Below, one piece after another: positions 1-12,500 of a DNA stretch of 64,000 nt. The position numbers and the translations under genes were made by a program. This stretch comes from Molossus alvarezi (taxonomy: Eukaryota; Chordata; Mammalia; Chiroptera; Molossidae). The notes under the pieces were generated by a model. The model was not told where the DNA came from and made no database searches. It saw only the letters and a list, made by a program, of their open reading frames with translations. The DNA lies in NCBI GenBank assembly GCA_037176705.1, contig JBAWUJ010000116.1, forward strand, positions 1 to 64,000, written 5' to 3'. The stretch's first letter is position 1. Every line of letters starts with the position of its first letter.

Positions 1-1290
1 CTGGGAACTTGGGAATCCATCTGAATGGTCAGCACACTAACTCAAATATACAACCACTCACTTGGGCCCCTGCAAAGAAATGGTGGTCTGGACTGAAGCA
101 GCATGAGGAGAGTTAGAAATTTGTGGCACTGGGGATAGAGCTGGGAAGGAGGCCTTTGGGAGCCCTACGCTTAGTCATTCCCCCACGCCAAAGAAACCAT
201 TTTTCTAAGGCAGACTTTTCCCACAACAGTGGTGTTAGCCCGGGGGAAAGCAACCACCCCAGGTGTTGGAATCTAACTAATCCCAGATAGGATAAGGACA
301 ACCTGTAGCTCATTAACTGTCAGAGACTACCAACCGGCCAGTAAGAAAAGACAAGTCTCTGAATGCTTTGAGCCTTGGGACTGGCTCTCAGTGGTTGGGT
401 TTTGTGAATCTGGGGACTGAGTCGCAAATATGTCTGCCTATGCCCCTGGGCTTTGGCATTAACTTATGCTACAGAAACCATTTTTCTCAGGCAGTTTTTT
501 CATCAAAGCAGCTATAGCCCTGGAGGGAAGCAACTGCCGCATGCATTAGAATTTAACCCTGCCCAGCAAGGTGAAGTCAGCACCTAGCACAGAACTGCAA
601 CCTGAGCTTTGGGCCTAGCTCATGGTCATTTGGTTTTGTGGCTCTGGGAACTGAGCTGTGAAGGCTGATTCCTGGTTTTCTGTGCTGAGCCATTAACCCA
701 CACTGTGAAAACCATTCTTCTCAGGCAGACTTCTCCCATAAAAACAACTATAGCACAGGGGTGGAGGGAAACAACTGCCTCACTTATTGAAATTTAACCC
801 CATCAGGCTGGGGGGAGCCTGCAGGTAGAGATGAGTCCCAGGGCACTTTGAACCTTGTGTTTTGTTCATGGTCATTGACTTGCAAGACTTTGGGGTCCAA
901 ACTGTGAAGGCAGCTGCCTGGGCCCCTGTGCTGAGTCATTAACCCATGCTGCAGGCAGAGTTTCACTCTCAAAGCAGCTTTAGTGAGGTGGGGTGGATTG
1001 CCTCACCCTCTGGAAATCCTCTTACCTTGCCCATCTGGGGGAGCTTTCATCCATCTGATGACTACAGTTTGAGGCTTATTAAGTAACTGAGACTAACAGT
1101 CAGCCTGCATGCAGAGGCCCTAAAATAATTGAATCTTTGCCTGGCTTGTGACTCTACACAGGAGAGTAAGAGGAGACATTGGTGTTCAGCTTCGTCCCTC
1201 CCATACAGATCCAAGCACAACAAAGGAAGCCACAATCTGCATAACATCAATCCCACAGGGAGATTGTGGCAGATTACAAACCCTGCTGAG
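1..1290 (+). repeat. L1-A 5' UTR with degenerate tandem monomers
   Basis: The stretch has no host gene. A motif built around 'aaccatttttctcaggcag' followed by '...gggaagcaactgcc' returns near 195, 475, 710 and 950, giving a period of roughly 230-280 bases. Each unit also carries a 'cattaacccatgctg'-like phrase. This is the layout of monomeric L1 promoters, in which each unit can contribute promoter activity. The units are clearly diverged from one another. The L1 context (ORF1 follows directly) makes the assignment secure; the exact unit borders are not. Confidence 0.7.
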
Positions 1291-2166
1291 ACAGTAAAAG
1301 GGTGAAACAAACAAATCCCAATGAAAGAACAAGAGAATTCTCCAGAATAAGGGCTATGTGAAATGGAGATAAGCCAGTTATCCAATATAGAATTTGAGTA
1401 ATGATTATGAGAATGCTCAACAGCATTAGAAAAAATGTAGAAACAATAAAAAATGACCAATTGGAAATCAGGAATGACATAGCAGAAATAAAGAACACAT
1501 AGGAAGGAATAACCAGTAGATAAGAGGAAGTTGAGGATCAGATCAGCAAATTAGAAGACAGAGTAGAGAAAAAAAAAATCACTGAATGAGAGAACCAAAA
1601 AAAAAAAAAAAAAAAATACGAAACAGGAGGACAGTTTAAGAGAGCTATGGGACAACATGAAATGTAACAATCTGCATCAGAAAAAATCCAAAAGAGAAAA
1701 AGAGCAAGGGTTAGAGAATCTATTTGAGGAAATAGTGGAAGAAAACTTGCCTAACTTGATGAAGGAGAAAGGCATCCAAGTTCAGAAAGCACAGAGACTC
1801 TCAAGTAAGAAGAACCCAAAAAGACTCATGCCAAGACACATCATAATTAAAATGCCAAAAATTCAACACAGAAAGAGGTCTTAAAGTCAGCAGGATAAAA
1901 GCAACATGTTACAAACAAAGGAGCTACCATAAAGCTGTTGGCTGATTTTTCAACAGAAGCACTACAGCCCAAAAGGAATCAGATGAAGTGTTCAGGGTAA
2001 TGAAAAGCAAGGATCAGAATCCAAGACTCCTCTATCCAGCAAGGTTATAATTCAAAATAGAAGGTGAAATAAAGAGCTTTACAAGCCCCCTCCCAAAAAA
2101 AAAAAAACGTAATATATTGCAAGCAAACCAGCATTGCAAGAAATATTAACAAGACTGCTGGAATAA
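1290..2166 (+). pseudogene. L1-A ORF1 remnant
   Basis: This is a decayed L1 ORF1 (RNA-binding chaperone of the L1 ribonucleoprotein). An early segment resembles the 'KSQMKEQE' start seen in the younger copies of this window, followed by a coiled-coil-like stretch and then a readable piece at 1657-1884 with 'ENLFEEIVEENLPNLMKEKG' and the conserved 'PRHIIIKMPKI' core of the RNA-recognition/C-terminal domains. It closes with 'KPALQEILTRLLE' and a stop at 2164-2166. An A-run near 1599-1616 and several stops show that no full protein can be made. Confidence 0.85.
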
Positions 2167-2206
2167 GCAGTGAAAATAGAGAGAAACATAACCATAATAA
2201 ACAAAA

Positions 2207-5200
2207 ATGGCAATAAATAAGTACATATCAATAATAACCTTAAATTTAAATGGATGAAATGCTCCAATCAAAAGACATATAGTACCTGAATGGATAAGAA
2301 AGCATTTACCTGAATGGTAAAGAAAACTCATATACATATTGTTTACAAGAAACCCACCTCACAACAAAAGACTTACACAGGTTGAAAGTGAAGAAAAAAA
2401 GATCACCAAGCAAATAAAAAAAAAAAAGCTGGAGTAGCAATACACATATCTGATAAAATAGACTTCAAAATGAAGTTCATAACAAGAGACAAAGAAGATC
2501 ATGACATAATATTAAAAGGATCAATCCAGCAAGAGCATATAACCATGGTAAATATATATGCTATAAATAAACACAAACTATATATTAAAACTTCTGGAGA
2601 CTACAAGAGACAAATGGACAGGAACGCATTTATAGTAGGGGATTTCAAACCCCACTGACATTCAAACTACAATGTGATAAATCCTCTACAAAAATGATAA
2701 ACAAGAAAACAGAAACCCTAAACAATGGCAAGATCAGATGTATTTCATAGATATTTACAGAGAATTACACCTCAAAACTTCAGAATATGTATTCTTCTCA
2801 ACTACACACAAGACATCAAAGACAGACTACATGTTAGGACACAAACTAAGTGTCTATAAATTCAAAAAGTTTGAAATCATATCAAGGCATAAATCTATAA
2901 ATTAATTACATTAAAACACTCAAAAACATTCAAACACATGTAATATAAATAGCACATTATTAAACAATAAATGGGTTACCAAGGAGATCAAGAAAGAAAT
3001 TAAACATTTTCTGGAAATCAATAAAAATTAGCACAAAACAACACAAGATTTATGGGATGCAGCAAAAGCAGTACTGAGAGGAAAGTGCATAGCATTACAG
3101 GCCTACTTCAACAAACAAGAAAAAAATTTGAATAAAAGATCTAACCCTTCAACTTAAAAAATGAGAAAGCGAATGAATAAAAACAACAAGAAATAACCAA
3201 TAGCAAGTAGACAAAAAGAAATAATAATGGTTAGACCAGAAATAAATGACATAGACACTTAAAAATATCAAAACATCAATGAAACAAAGAGCTGGTTCTT
3301 TGAAAAGGTAAACAAGATTAATGAATCTTTAGCCAGACTCACCAAGAAACAAAGAGAGAGGACCCAAATAAACAAAATCAGAAATGAAAGAGAAGTAACA
3401 ACTGATGCTACAGAAATACAAAGGCTTGTTAGAAAATAGTATGAATATGCCAATAAATTGGACAACTTAGGTGAAATGGACATATTCCTAGAATGACCCA
3501 ATGTCTTATACCTGAACCAGAAAGAGTCAGAAAACTTGAACAAACCAATAACAACTAAGGAAATTGAAGCTGTAATTAATAAACTCCCAGCAAACAAAAG
3601 GCTGGGCCTAGACAGTTTCACAGGGAACTTTCACTGAACATTCAAAAAATAAATAACACTTATGCTTATCAAACTATTCAAAAAAATTCTAAAAAAAGGA
3701 AGCTTTCCAAGATGTTTACATGGAGCCAGCCTTATCTTAAGTCCAAACCAGATTACACACTATAAAGAAAAAAAAAGATACAGGCCAACTTTCTTGATGA
3801 ACACAGACACTAAAATCCTCAACAAAATACTAGCAAATGTGATCCAACAATATATTAAAAAATCATTCACCACAACTAAGGAAGATTCATCCCCAGGATG
3901 CAAGACTGGTACAATATTCAAATATCAAAAATTATGCTACACAGTATAAACAAAATGAAACATAAAAACTATATGAACATATCAATAGATGCTGAATAAG
4001 CATTTGGCAAAATTGACCAATTTCTAATAAAAACACTCAGAAAAGTGGAAATAGATGGATCATAACTCAACATAATAAAGGCCATATATGAAAAACCTAT
4101 AGACAACATCATAATCAATGGGAAAGAACTAAAAGCATTTTCCTTAAGCACAGGAACAAGGCAGGGATGTCTGCTTTGGCCACTCTGATTCAACATAGTA
4201 CTGGAAGTCTTAGCCACAGCAATTAGACAAGAAGAAAACATAAAAGCCATCCAAACTGAAAAGAAAGCCGTGAAACTGTCATTATTTGCAGATGACATGA
4301 TCTTGTACATAGAAAACCCTAAAGACTCCATAAAAAATACTAGATTTAATAAATTAATTCAGCAAAGTAGCAGGATGCAAAATTAGCATCCAGAAATCAA
4401 TGGCATACTTACATACAAATAATGAGGATGCAGAAAAAAAAAACTAAAAAGAAAAAAACAAAAACAAAAAAAAAACATTTACCATTGCAGCAAAAACAAA
4501 TAAGACACTTGAAAATAAAACAAACCAGTGAAGTAAAAGACCTGTTCTCGGGACATTGAAGAAAAAATAGAGGAAACAGCATCATTAAAATGTGCATAAT
4601 ATCTAAAGCCATCTATAGGTTCAAAGCAATCCCTATGAAAGCAACAGTGGCATGTTCCACAGATATAAAACATATACTCCAAAAGTATATATGGAACCAA
4701 AAAAGGCTTCAAATAGCCACAGCAATCTTGAGAATGAACAAAGTGGGACAGATCACAGCACTGGATATCAGATTCTACTACAAAGCTTTCATAATCAAAA
4801 CAACCTGGTACTGACACAAGAAGAGGGATATAGAACAATGGAAGAGAAGAGGGAACTCAGAAATCCACCCAAGACAGTATACTCAATTAATATTTGGCAA
4901 AGGTAGCAAGAGCTTGCGACGGAGTAAAGGCAGTCTCTTCAATGCCCCCCCCCCAAATAACACACAAAAAAACTAGACCATGAACTTACACCATACACAA
5001 AAATAAACTCAAAATGGATAAAAGACTTAAATGTAACTTGTAAAACCACAAAAATCCTAGATACAAATGTAGACAGCAAATTCTCAGATATCACACATAG
5101 CAGAATTTTTACTGACCCATTGCCTATAGCTGAAATACTTTTGGCAATGAAGATAAAAAGACAAAGGATTTTTAAAAAAACCTTGACAAATTTTATTTGC

Positions 5201-5460
5201 AAAGATATATGCACTCCTTTTTTTTGCAGCGTTATTTACAATGGCCAAGACATGTAAACAACCAAAGTGTTTTTCAATGAGGACTGGATAAATAGGTGGT
5301 ACATATACACTAGGGAAAACTAGTCAGTCAAAAAAAGAATGAAATGCTGTCATTTGTGACAACATGTATAGTCCTTGAAAATGTTAAAATAAGCAAAATA
5401 AGTCAGTCAGAAAAAACTAAAAGCTAAGAACTATATGATTCAACTCACATGTGTGATATC
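2207..5460 (+). pseudogene. L1-A ORF2 remnant (endonuclease-reverse transcriptase)
   Basis: The reading starts at ATG 2207 with 'MAINKYISIITLNLNG', the L1 apurinic-type endonuclease start, but a stop follows at once. Pieces of the endonuclease (2210-2900), linker, reverse transcriptase (about 3560-4440) and C-terminal region (4590-5290) can be followed in order through several frames. The reverse-transcriptase '[14 protein letters not shown]' segment (YADD-type catalytic box) is visible at about 4290-4330. Stops, frameshifts and the deletion near 5160-5220 make it a pseudogene. The antisense ORFs over this stretch are shadows. Confidence 0.88.
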
Positions 5461-5690
5461 AAACTAAAACTAATAGACACACACAACAGCATGATGGTTA
5501 CCAGAGGAATTAAGGTGGGGGTAGTAAAGGGTAAAGGGGGACAAATATAAGGTGATTAAAGAAGATTTGTCTTTGGGTTGTTGGCTCACAATGCAATATG
5601 CAGATCATGTATCATACAAATATACACTTAAAACCTATATAATTTTATGAACCAATGTCAATGCCAAAAATTTAACAAATAAAACATATA

Positions 5691-5798
5691 CAATCATGAA
5701 AATATTTTATGTATAAATAATAGGTTTAATTTGAATATCTGATTTTAACAAAGAAGCAGGAGTTTCTTGATTTTCTATTTTATTTTATGTACATTTTT
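5691..5798. other. short AT-rich flank and left TSD of the next SINE
   Basis: This is AT-rich flank after the L1-A 3' end. Bases 5781-5798 (tattttatgtacattttt) are repeated at 6039-6056 with one mismatch and form the target-site duplication of the SINE between them. Confidence 0.7.
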
Positions 5799-6038
5799 TT
5801 TTATCCTCACCCGAGGATTTTTCCATTTTTGTTCAGACAGAGCAGGAGGGAGAGAGAGGAAGAGAGAGAGAGGGAAACATCGACCTGAAAGGGACACATC
5901 GAGTGACTGCCACCTGTACAACCCAACCAGGACCAGGGACAAACCGCAACCAAGGCACATGCCCCTAGTGGGAACCGAACCTGGGTCTCTCTGGACCGTA
6001 GGCCGACGTTCTAACCGCTGAGCCAATCCGGCCAGGGC
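5799..6038 (-). mobile_element. bat tRNA-derived SINE, type B, with 18-bp TSD
   Basis: In reverse complement this reads as the common type in this window: 'ccctggccggattggctcag' head, a B-box-like 'ggttcggttcccact', a 'tttgtccctggtcctggttg' middle, a CT-rich stretch, then 'aatcctcgggtgaggat' and a short A-tail. The 18-bp duplications at 5781-5798 and 6039-6056 differ at one base, so the borders are firm. Short ORFs on both strands of the body are not genes. Confidence 0.95.
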
Positions 6039-7227
6039 TATTTCATGTACATTTTTATTAATTCATTTATTTTTGTTAGAGATGTTTCTCCACCCCACCC
6101 AGAACAATCCTCCTGATCTTACCCCCCACCAAGCTTTGTTGACTATGTCCAATGGTTACACATGCATGAATATAAGTTTTTTGGTTTTTCTCTTCTCTCC
6201 TCCCCACCTCCCTCCTCTGAGGTTTCTCAGTCTGAACCATACTCCTTTCTAAGTCTGTTTTTTTTTTTCATCAACTTATTTTGTTCATTATATTCAATAA
6301 ATAAATGAGATCATGTGACATTTGTCTTTCTGTGATTGGCTTATTTAGCCTAGCATAATAATCTCTCCAGGTTCCTCCATATCACCCCAAAGGATAAGAA
6401 ATCTTTCTTTCTTAAAGCTGCATAGTGCTCCACTGTGTATATGTGACACAGATTATCCACTCGTCTAGTGATGGACCCTTGGGCTCTTTCCATATCTTAG
6501 AAATTGTAAATAGTGCTGCTATAAACACAGAGGCACATATATTTTTTATAATTTGTATTTCAGTCTTCTTAAGATATACTCATAGAAGTGGGATCACTGG
6601 GCCAAAGGACAGTTCAACTTTAAATTTTTTGAGGTAACACCATATTGTTTTCCATAGTGGCTTCCCCACTCTGCATTCCCAGCTGTGCACTAGTGTCCAC
6701 TTTTCAACACACCCTCACCTGCACTTGTTGTTTGATGATTTGTTGATGGCGGCCATTCTGACAGGTGTGAGGTGATACCTCATTGTTGTTTTAATTTGCG
6801 TCTCTGTGATGATTAGTGACATTGAGCATTTTCTCATATGTCTCTTGGCCATTTGTATGTCCTTTTTGGAGAAGTGTCTATTTAGGTCCTTGGCCCATTT
6901 TTTTCCATTGGGTTCATTGTCTTCCTATTGTTGAGTTTTATTAGTACTCCATATATTTTGCAAATTAATCCCTTATATCATGTATCATTGTCAATTATGC
7001 TGTCTCATATAGTGGCTTCCACTTCTGTTTTGATTCTTATTTCTTTAGCTGTGCAGAAACTTTTTTAGTTTGATGTAGTTCTACGTATTAATTGTTTTCA
7101 TTGTTTCTCTTGACTTAGGCATTGTATCAGTAAAAATCCTACTGGGTGTGATGTGTAAAATTTTCTTCCCTACATTTTCTTGTAGCATTTTTATGGATTC
7201 ACCAGTCACGTTTATATTTTCTCCATT

Positions 7228-7421
7228 AAACAATTTTTTAAAATTAATTTTTACAGAGAGAAGATAGAAACATTGATGAGAGAGAAAATCAATTGGCCGC
7301 CTCCTGCATAACCCCACTTGGGTTTGGCCCGGAACCAAACCATGTGCCCTGACCATGAATTGAACCAGTGACCTCTTTGTGCGTAAATTGATGCTCAACT
7401 GTTGAGCTACACTGACAGGGC
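7228..7421 (-). mobile_element. bat SINE, type A (classical Ves-like), inside L1-B
   Basis: In reverse complement it reads 'gccctgtcagtgtagctcaa' and then a B-box-like stretch, 'ggttcaattcatggtcaggg', followed by 'cacatggtttggttccgggcc', a 'gcaggaggcggccaattgat' block and 'caatgtttctatcttctctc'. This is the Ves layout with the 'gcaggaggc' middle, different from the type B copies. The left border in the T-rich stretch near 7228-7243 is approximate and the duplication is not clear. Confidence 0.85.
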
Positions 7422-8183
7422 TAAGACTTTTATACATTTTGAGTATAATGTAAGTTGGTGGTCTAGTTTTTTTCTTTCATTTTTTTAAATGTAGCTGTTG
7501 AATTTTCCCAACACAATTTATTGAAGAGGCTGTTTTTACTCTATTGTATGCTCTAGACACTTTTGTCAAATATTACTTAAGCATAATGTCTTGGGTCAGT
7601 TTCTGGGTTCTCTATTCTGTTCCATTGATGTATCTGCCTTTTCTTGTGCCAGTACCAGGCTGTTTTGAATTCAGTGGATTTGTAGTATAACCTCATATCG
7701 GGTATTGTGATCCCTCCTACTTTGTTCTTTTTTTCCAACACTGCTGTTGCTATTCAAGGTCTTATTTGGTTCTGTACAAACTTCTGAAGAATTTCATCTA
7801 GTTATGTAAAATATGTCATTGGTATTTTAAAGGGGATTGCCTTGAATCTATAGATTTCTTTGGGTAGTATGGACATTTTAATGATGTTAGTTCTTCCATC
7901 CATAAACAAGGTATATGCTTCCATTTTTTTATATCTCCCTTTATTACTTTTTTCAATTCCCTGTAGTTTTCTGCAAACACATCCTTTACTTCTTCAGTTA
8001 AGTTTATTCCTAGGTATCTGAATTTTTTACTGCAATTGTAAATAAGATTTTTTTAAAGTTTCTCTTTCTGTGAGTTTATTATTGGTGTATAAGAATGCTG
8101 TAGGTTTCTTGGCATTAATTTTGTATCCTGCTACTTGGCTAAATGCGTTTATTAAAACTTGTAACTTTAAAAAAAATTATCCT

Positions 8184-8436
8184 GCCCTGGCCGGTTTGGC
8201 TCAGCGGTTAGAGTGTCGGCCTGCGTCCGGAGAGACCCGGGTTCGGTTCCCGCTAGGGGCATGTGCCTCGGTTGCAGTTTGTCCCTGGCCCTGGTTGGTC
8301 ATGCGGGTGGCAGCCACTCGATGTGTCCCTTCATGTCGATGTTTCTCTCTCTCTCTCTGTTCCTCTCTCTCCCTCCCACTCTATCTGAACAAAAAATGGA
8401 AGAATGTCCTCGGGTGAGGATAAAAAAAAAAAAAAA
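8184..8436 (+). mobile_element. bat SINE, type B, plus strand
   Basis: The copy has 'gccctggccggtttggctca' at the head, an A-box-like 'tggctcagcggttagag', the B box 'gggttcggttcccgc', the CT-rich stretch, 'tcctcgggtgagga' and an A14 tail. It abuts an inverted partner at 8437. Both together are flanked by an imperfect repeat of 'taaatcttgtacattt' (8153-8168 and 8675-8690), which is host L1-B sequence. Confidence 0.93.
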
Positions 8437-8674
8437 TATCCTCTCCTGAGGACATTTTTCCATTTTTTGTTCAGATAGAATGGGAGGGAAAGAGAGGAAG
8501 AGAGGGGGGGGGGGACATCAACATGAAAGGGACACATCGAGTGGCTGCCACCCGCACAACCAACTAGAGCCGAGGACAAACTGCAACTGAGGTATGTACC
8601 CTTAGTGGGAACTGAACTGAGTATCTCTGGATCACAGGTTGACGCTCTAACTGCTGAGCCAAACTGGCCAGTGC
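8437..8674 (-). mobile_element. bat SINE, type B, minus strand, tail-to-tail partner
   Basis: This is the reverse complement of the same type as the copy directly to the left. It starts at 'atcctctcctgagg' with no poly-T tract of its own and ends at 'actggccagtgc' (8663-8674). The 5' end on the right is complete. The missing tail at the junction is odd. One reading is that the plus copy entered the tail region of this one: remnants reading 'ttatcct' (8178-8183) and 'tatcct' (8437-8442) lie on either side of the plus copy. Confidence 0.92.
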
Positions 8675-9589
8675 TAAATCTTGTACATTTTTGATGGAGT
8701 CTTTATGGTTTTCTAGTTACAATATGTCATATTCAAATAATGAGAGTTTCTTTCTTCTTTCCAATTTGGATCCCTTTTATATTTCTTATTTGTCTAATTG
8801 CTGTGGCCAAGCCTTCTAGTACTATGTTAAATAAAAGCAGCAAAAGTGGGCATCCCTGTCTTGTTCCTGTTCTAAAAAAAATTACTTTAGTCTTCGCACA
8901 TTGAGCATAATGTTGGCTGTAGGTTTTCTAAATATGGATTTAATTATGTTGAGATCTGATCCATCCATTTTCATACTGCTTAGCATTTTTATCAGAAATG
9001 GGTGCTGGATTTTGTCAAATGCTTTTACTTCCTTTATTGACATGATCGTATAGTTTTAATCATTCTCTTAGTTTATGTGGTGTATCGCATTTATTGATTT
9101 GCGATTGTTGTACTAGCCTTGCATTCCTGGGGTGAATATCACTTGGTCATCGTAAATAATCTTTTATTGCATTGCTGGATACAATATGCAAATATTTTAA
9201 TTAATTTATTTATTTATTTATTTATTTTTGCTACAGATGTTTCATTTTCCCCCCACTAATTCCACCCTTCACCTCCCTCCCCACCCTGTCCCCAGCTTTG
9301 TTGTCCATGTCCATTGTTTATGCATACATTCATGTAAGTTCTTTAAGTTATCTCTCCCCCACCACCTTCTCTTCAGGGGATTGTCAGTCTGTACCCCACT
9401 TCCACATCTCTGAGACTACCCCATTCCTCAGACTGTTATGTTCATTATATTCCACAAATAACTAAGATCATACGATATTTGTCTTTCTCTGACTTGTTTT
9501 GCTTAAAATAATACTTTTCAGGTCACTCCATGTTGTCTCAAAGGAAAAGATATATTTTTTTCTTACAGCTGCATAGTACTTCATTGTGT

Positions 9590-12500
9590 ATATGTATCAC
9601 AGCTTTTTATCCATTTGCCTACTGATGGACATTTGGGCTGTTTCCAGATCTTAGCGATTGCAAATAGTGCTGCTATGAACATGGAGGTACATGTACTCTT
9701 TCTGATTAGTATTTCAGGTTTCATAGGGTATATTCCTAGAAGTGGGATCACTGGGTCAAATGGAAGTTCAATTTTTAATTTTTTGAGGTAACACCATATT
9801 GTTTTCCATAGTGGCTGCACCAGTCTGCATTCCCACCACCAGTGTACTAGAGTCCCATTTTCTCCACACCCTCGCCAACACTTGTTGTTTGATGACTTGT
9901 TGATTTTGACCTTTCTGACATGTGTGAGGTGATACCTCATTAGTGTTTTAATTTGCATCTCTCTGATGAATAGTGAAGTTGAGCATTTCTTCTTATGTTT
10001 CAGCCATTTGTATGTCCTGTTTGAAGAGGTGTCTATTTAGTTGCTCTGCCCATGGGGTTCTCTGTCTCCCTTTTGTTGAGTGGTATGAGCACTCTCTATA
10101 TATAATGAAAATAAACCCCTTATCTAATATATCATTGGCAATTATGCTCTCCATACAGTGGGTTGCCTTTCCATTTTGATGACTATTTCTGGGTTCTCTG
10201 TTCTGTTCCACTGGTCTATATGCCTGTTCTTGTGCCACTAGCAGGTTGTTTTTATTACCGTGGTTTGTAGTATAACCTGAAATCTGGTAATGTGATCCCT
10301 CCAAATTTGTTCTTTTTGAAGACTGCTATGGCTATTCAAGGTCTTTTTTGGTTCCACATGAACTTTTGACATATATATTCTAATTCTGTGAAATACGTTG
10401 TTGGTATTTCGTTGAGGATTGCATTGAATCTATAGATTGCTTTGGGTAGTATGGCCATTTTAATGATGTTAATTAACTCTTTCAATCCATGAACAAGGTA
10501 TATGTTTCCAGTTTTTTATATCTTCCTCTATTTCTTTTTTCAATAAACTGTAGTTTTCTGCGAATAGGTCCTTTATATTTTTTACGTTTATTTCTAAGTA
10601 TCTTAATTCTTTTGCAACAATGATAAATGGGATTGTTTTCTTAGTTTCTTTTCTGTGATTTCATGATTGGTGTACAAGAATGCCATCAATTTCTTGATGT
10701 TAATTTTGTATCCTGCTACTTTGCCAAGTTCATTTATTAAGTCTAGAAAATTTTTGATGAAGTCTTTGGGGTTTTCTACATATAGTATCATGTCATCTGT
10801 GAATAATGACAGTTTCACTTCCTTTTTTCCAATTTGGATCTCTTTTATTTATTTTTTTCTGTCTGATTGCTGTGGCTAAGACTTCCAGTACTCTGTTAAA
10901 CAACAGTGGTGAAAGTGAGCATCCTTGTCTTGCTCTTGTTCTTAAGGAAAATGTTTTAGTTTTTTCCCATTGAGTATGATGTTGGCTGTAGGTCTTTCCT
11001 ATATGGCCTTTATTATGTCAAGATATGATCCCTCTATTCCCAGATTGCTGAGCATTTTTATCACAAATGGTTACTGGGTTTGTTGAATGCTTTTCAGCCT
11101 CTATTGATATGATCATATGATTTATTTTTATTTTTATTTTTTTATCCTCACCCAAAGACACTTTTCCATTTTTTGCTCAGGTAGAGTGGGAGGGAGAGAG
11201 AGAAACAGAGAGAGAGAGAGAAACATTGACGTGAAAGGGACACATCAAGTGGCTGCCACCCGCATGATCAACCAGGTCCGAGGATAAACTGAAACCAAGG
11301 CACATGCCCTTAGCAGGAACTAAGCCCAGGTCTTCCTGGACCACAGGAGGACTCTCTAATTGCTGAGCCAAACCAGCCAGGGCTGATGATATGATTTTTA
11401 TCTTTCATTTTATTTATCAGATGTATCACATTTATTGACTTGCAAATATTGTACCAGCCTTGCATCCCTGGGATGAATCCCACTTGGTTATGGGGAATAA
11501 TTTCTTGATGTATTGCTGGATTTGATTTGCTAGTATTTTGTTCAGGATTTTGATGTTTATGTTCTTTGGGGATATTGGCCTGCAGTTTCTTTTTTTGTAA
11601 TGTCTTTTTCCTGGTTTTTCAATTAGAATTATGCTGGCCTCATAAACAAGTTTGGAAGTCTTTCTCCTTCTCGAATTTTTTTGAAATAGCTTGAGGATAA
11701 TGGGTGTTAGTTCTTCTTTGAATGTTCGGTAAAACATTCACATGAAGTTATCCGGGCCTGGGCTTTAGTTTGCTGAGAGAGTCTTAAATTGCATGTTCAA
11801 TTTCTTTTGTTGTTTTTGACTGTTCAGGTTTTCTATCTATTCCCAGTTCAGTTTTGGGAGACTATGTGTTTCTAGAAATTTGTCCATTATGCTTAGATTG
11901 TCGAATTTGTTGCCATATAATTGTTCATAATATCTGTTAACAATCCTTTGTATTTCCGTGGTGTCAGTTATTATTTCTCCTCTTCTATTTTTGATTTAGT
12001 ATATTTGGGTTCTCTCTCTTTGTTTCTTGGTGAGTCTAGCTGAGGGTCCATCAATCTTGTTTATTTTTTCAAAGAACCAGCTCTTTGTTTAATTAATCCT
12101 TTGAATTGTTTTTTTTTTTTTTTTTTTTTGGTCTCTATGTCACTTATTTCTGCTCTGATCTTTATTATTTCCTTCCTTCTACTTGCTCTGTGGTTTCTTT
12201 CTTTTTGCTTTCTAGTTTTTTAAGTTGTGAGGTTAGATAGTCTATTAAAAATTTTTATTTCTTCTTGAGGTAGGCTTGTTGTTTTATGAACTTCCTTCTC
12301 CAAAGTGCTTTCACTGCATCCCATTGATTTTGTGTTGCTGTGTGTTCATTTACATTGGCATTCCAGGAAGTTTCTAATTTCTTCCATGATCTCCATAGTA
12401 ACCCATTCATTATTCAATAATATGCTATTTAGCCTCCATATTTTCAAATGTCTTTGCATGTTCTTATGGCAGATGATTTCTAGTTTTATGCCATTATGAT

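Larger units (their letters stand above)
1..5690 (+). mobile_element. L1-A: old near-full-length LINE-1
   Basis: This element runs from inside the window's left edge to a 3' UTR near 5500-5690. The order is 5' UTR (1-1290), ORF1 remnant (about 1290-2166), ORF2 remnant (2207 to about 5460) and a 3' UTR with phrases such as 'agtaaagggtaaaggggg' and 'aacctatataattttatgaa', which are typical of L1MA-type 3' ends. Both ORFs are broken by many stops and indels, so it is old. ORF2 is also shortened near 5160-5220: the text passes directly from the region of '[18 protein letters not shown]' to the '[14 protein letters not shown]'-like segment, skipping several hundred bases. No upstream target-site duplication can be seen because the 5' end lies at or beyond the window edge. 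Confidence 0.93.
6058..9192 (-). mobile_element. L1-B, 3' part (minus strand, split element)
   Basis: This is an older L1 with its 3' UTR at about 6060-6300 and ORF2 running rightwards in reverse. The order is C-terminal segment ('CCTNMGVHIF'-type residues), the 'PVRMAAI' region, then reverse transcriptase up to the 'PGMQG...' segment at about 9120. It is interrupted by SINEs at 7228-7421 and 8184-8674. At 9192 the sequence breaks inside ORF2 and resumes at 16014, so the intervening L1-C entered it later. ORF2 is broken throughout. Confidence 0.88.

Noticed and set aside
8212..8245. tRNA gene signal (A and B boxes)
   Set aside because: The boxes belong to tRNA-derived SINEs; the sequences do not fold as a full cloverleaf and continue into the SINE body.
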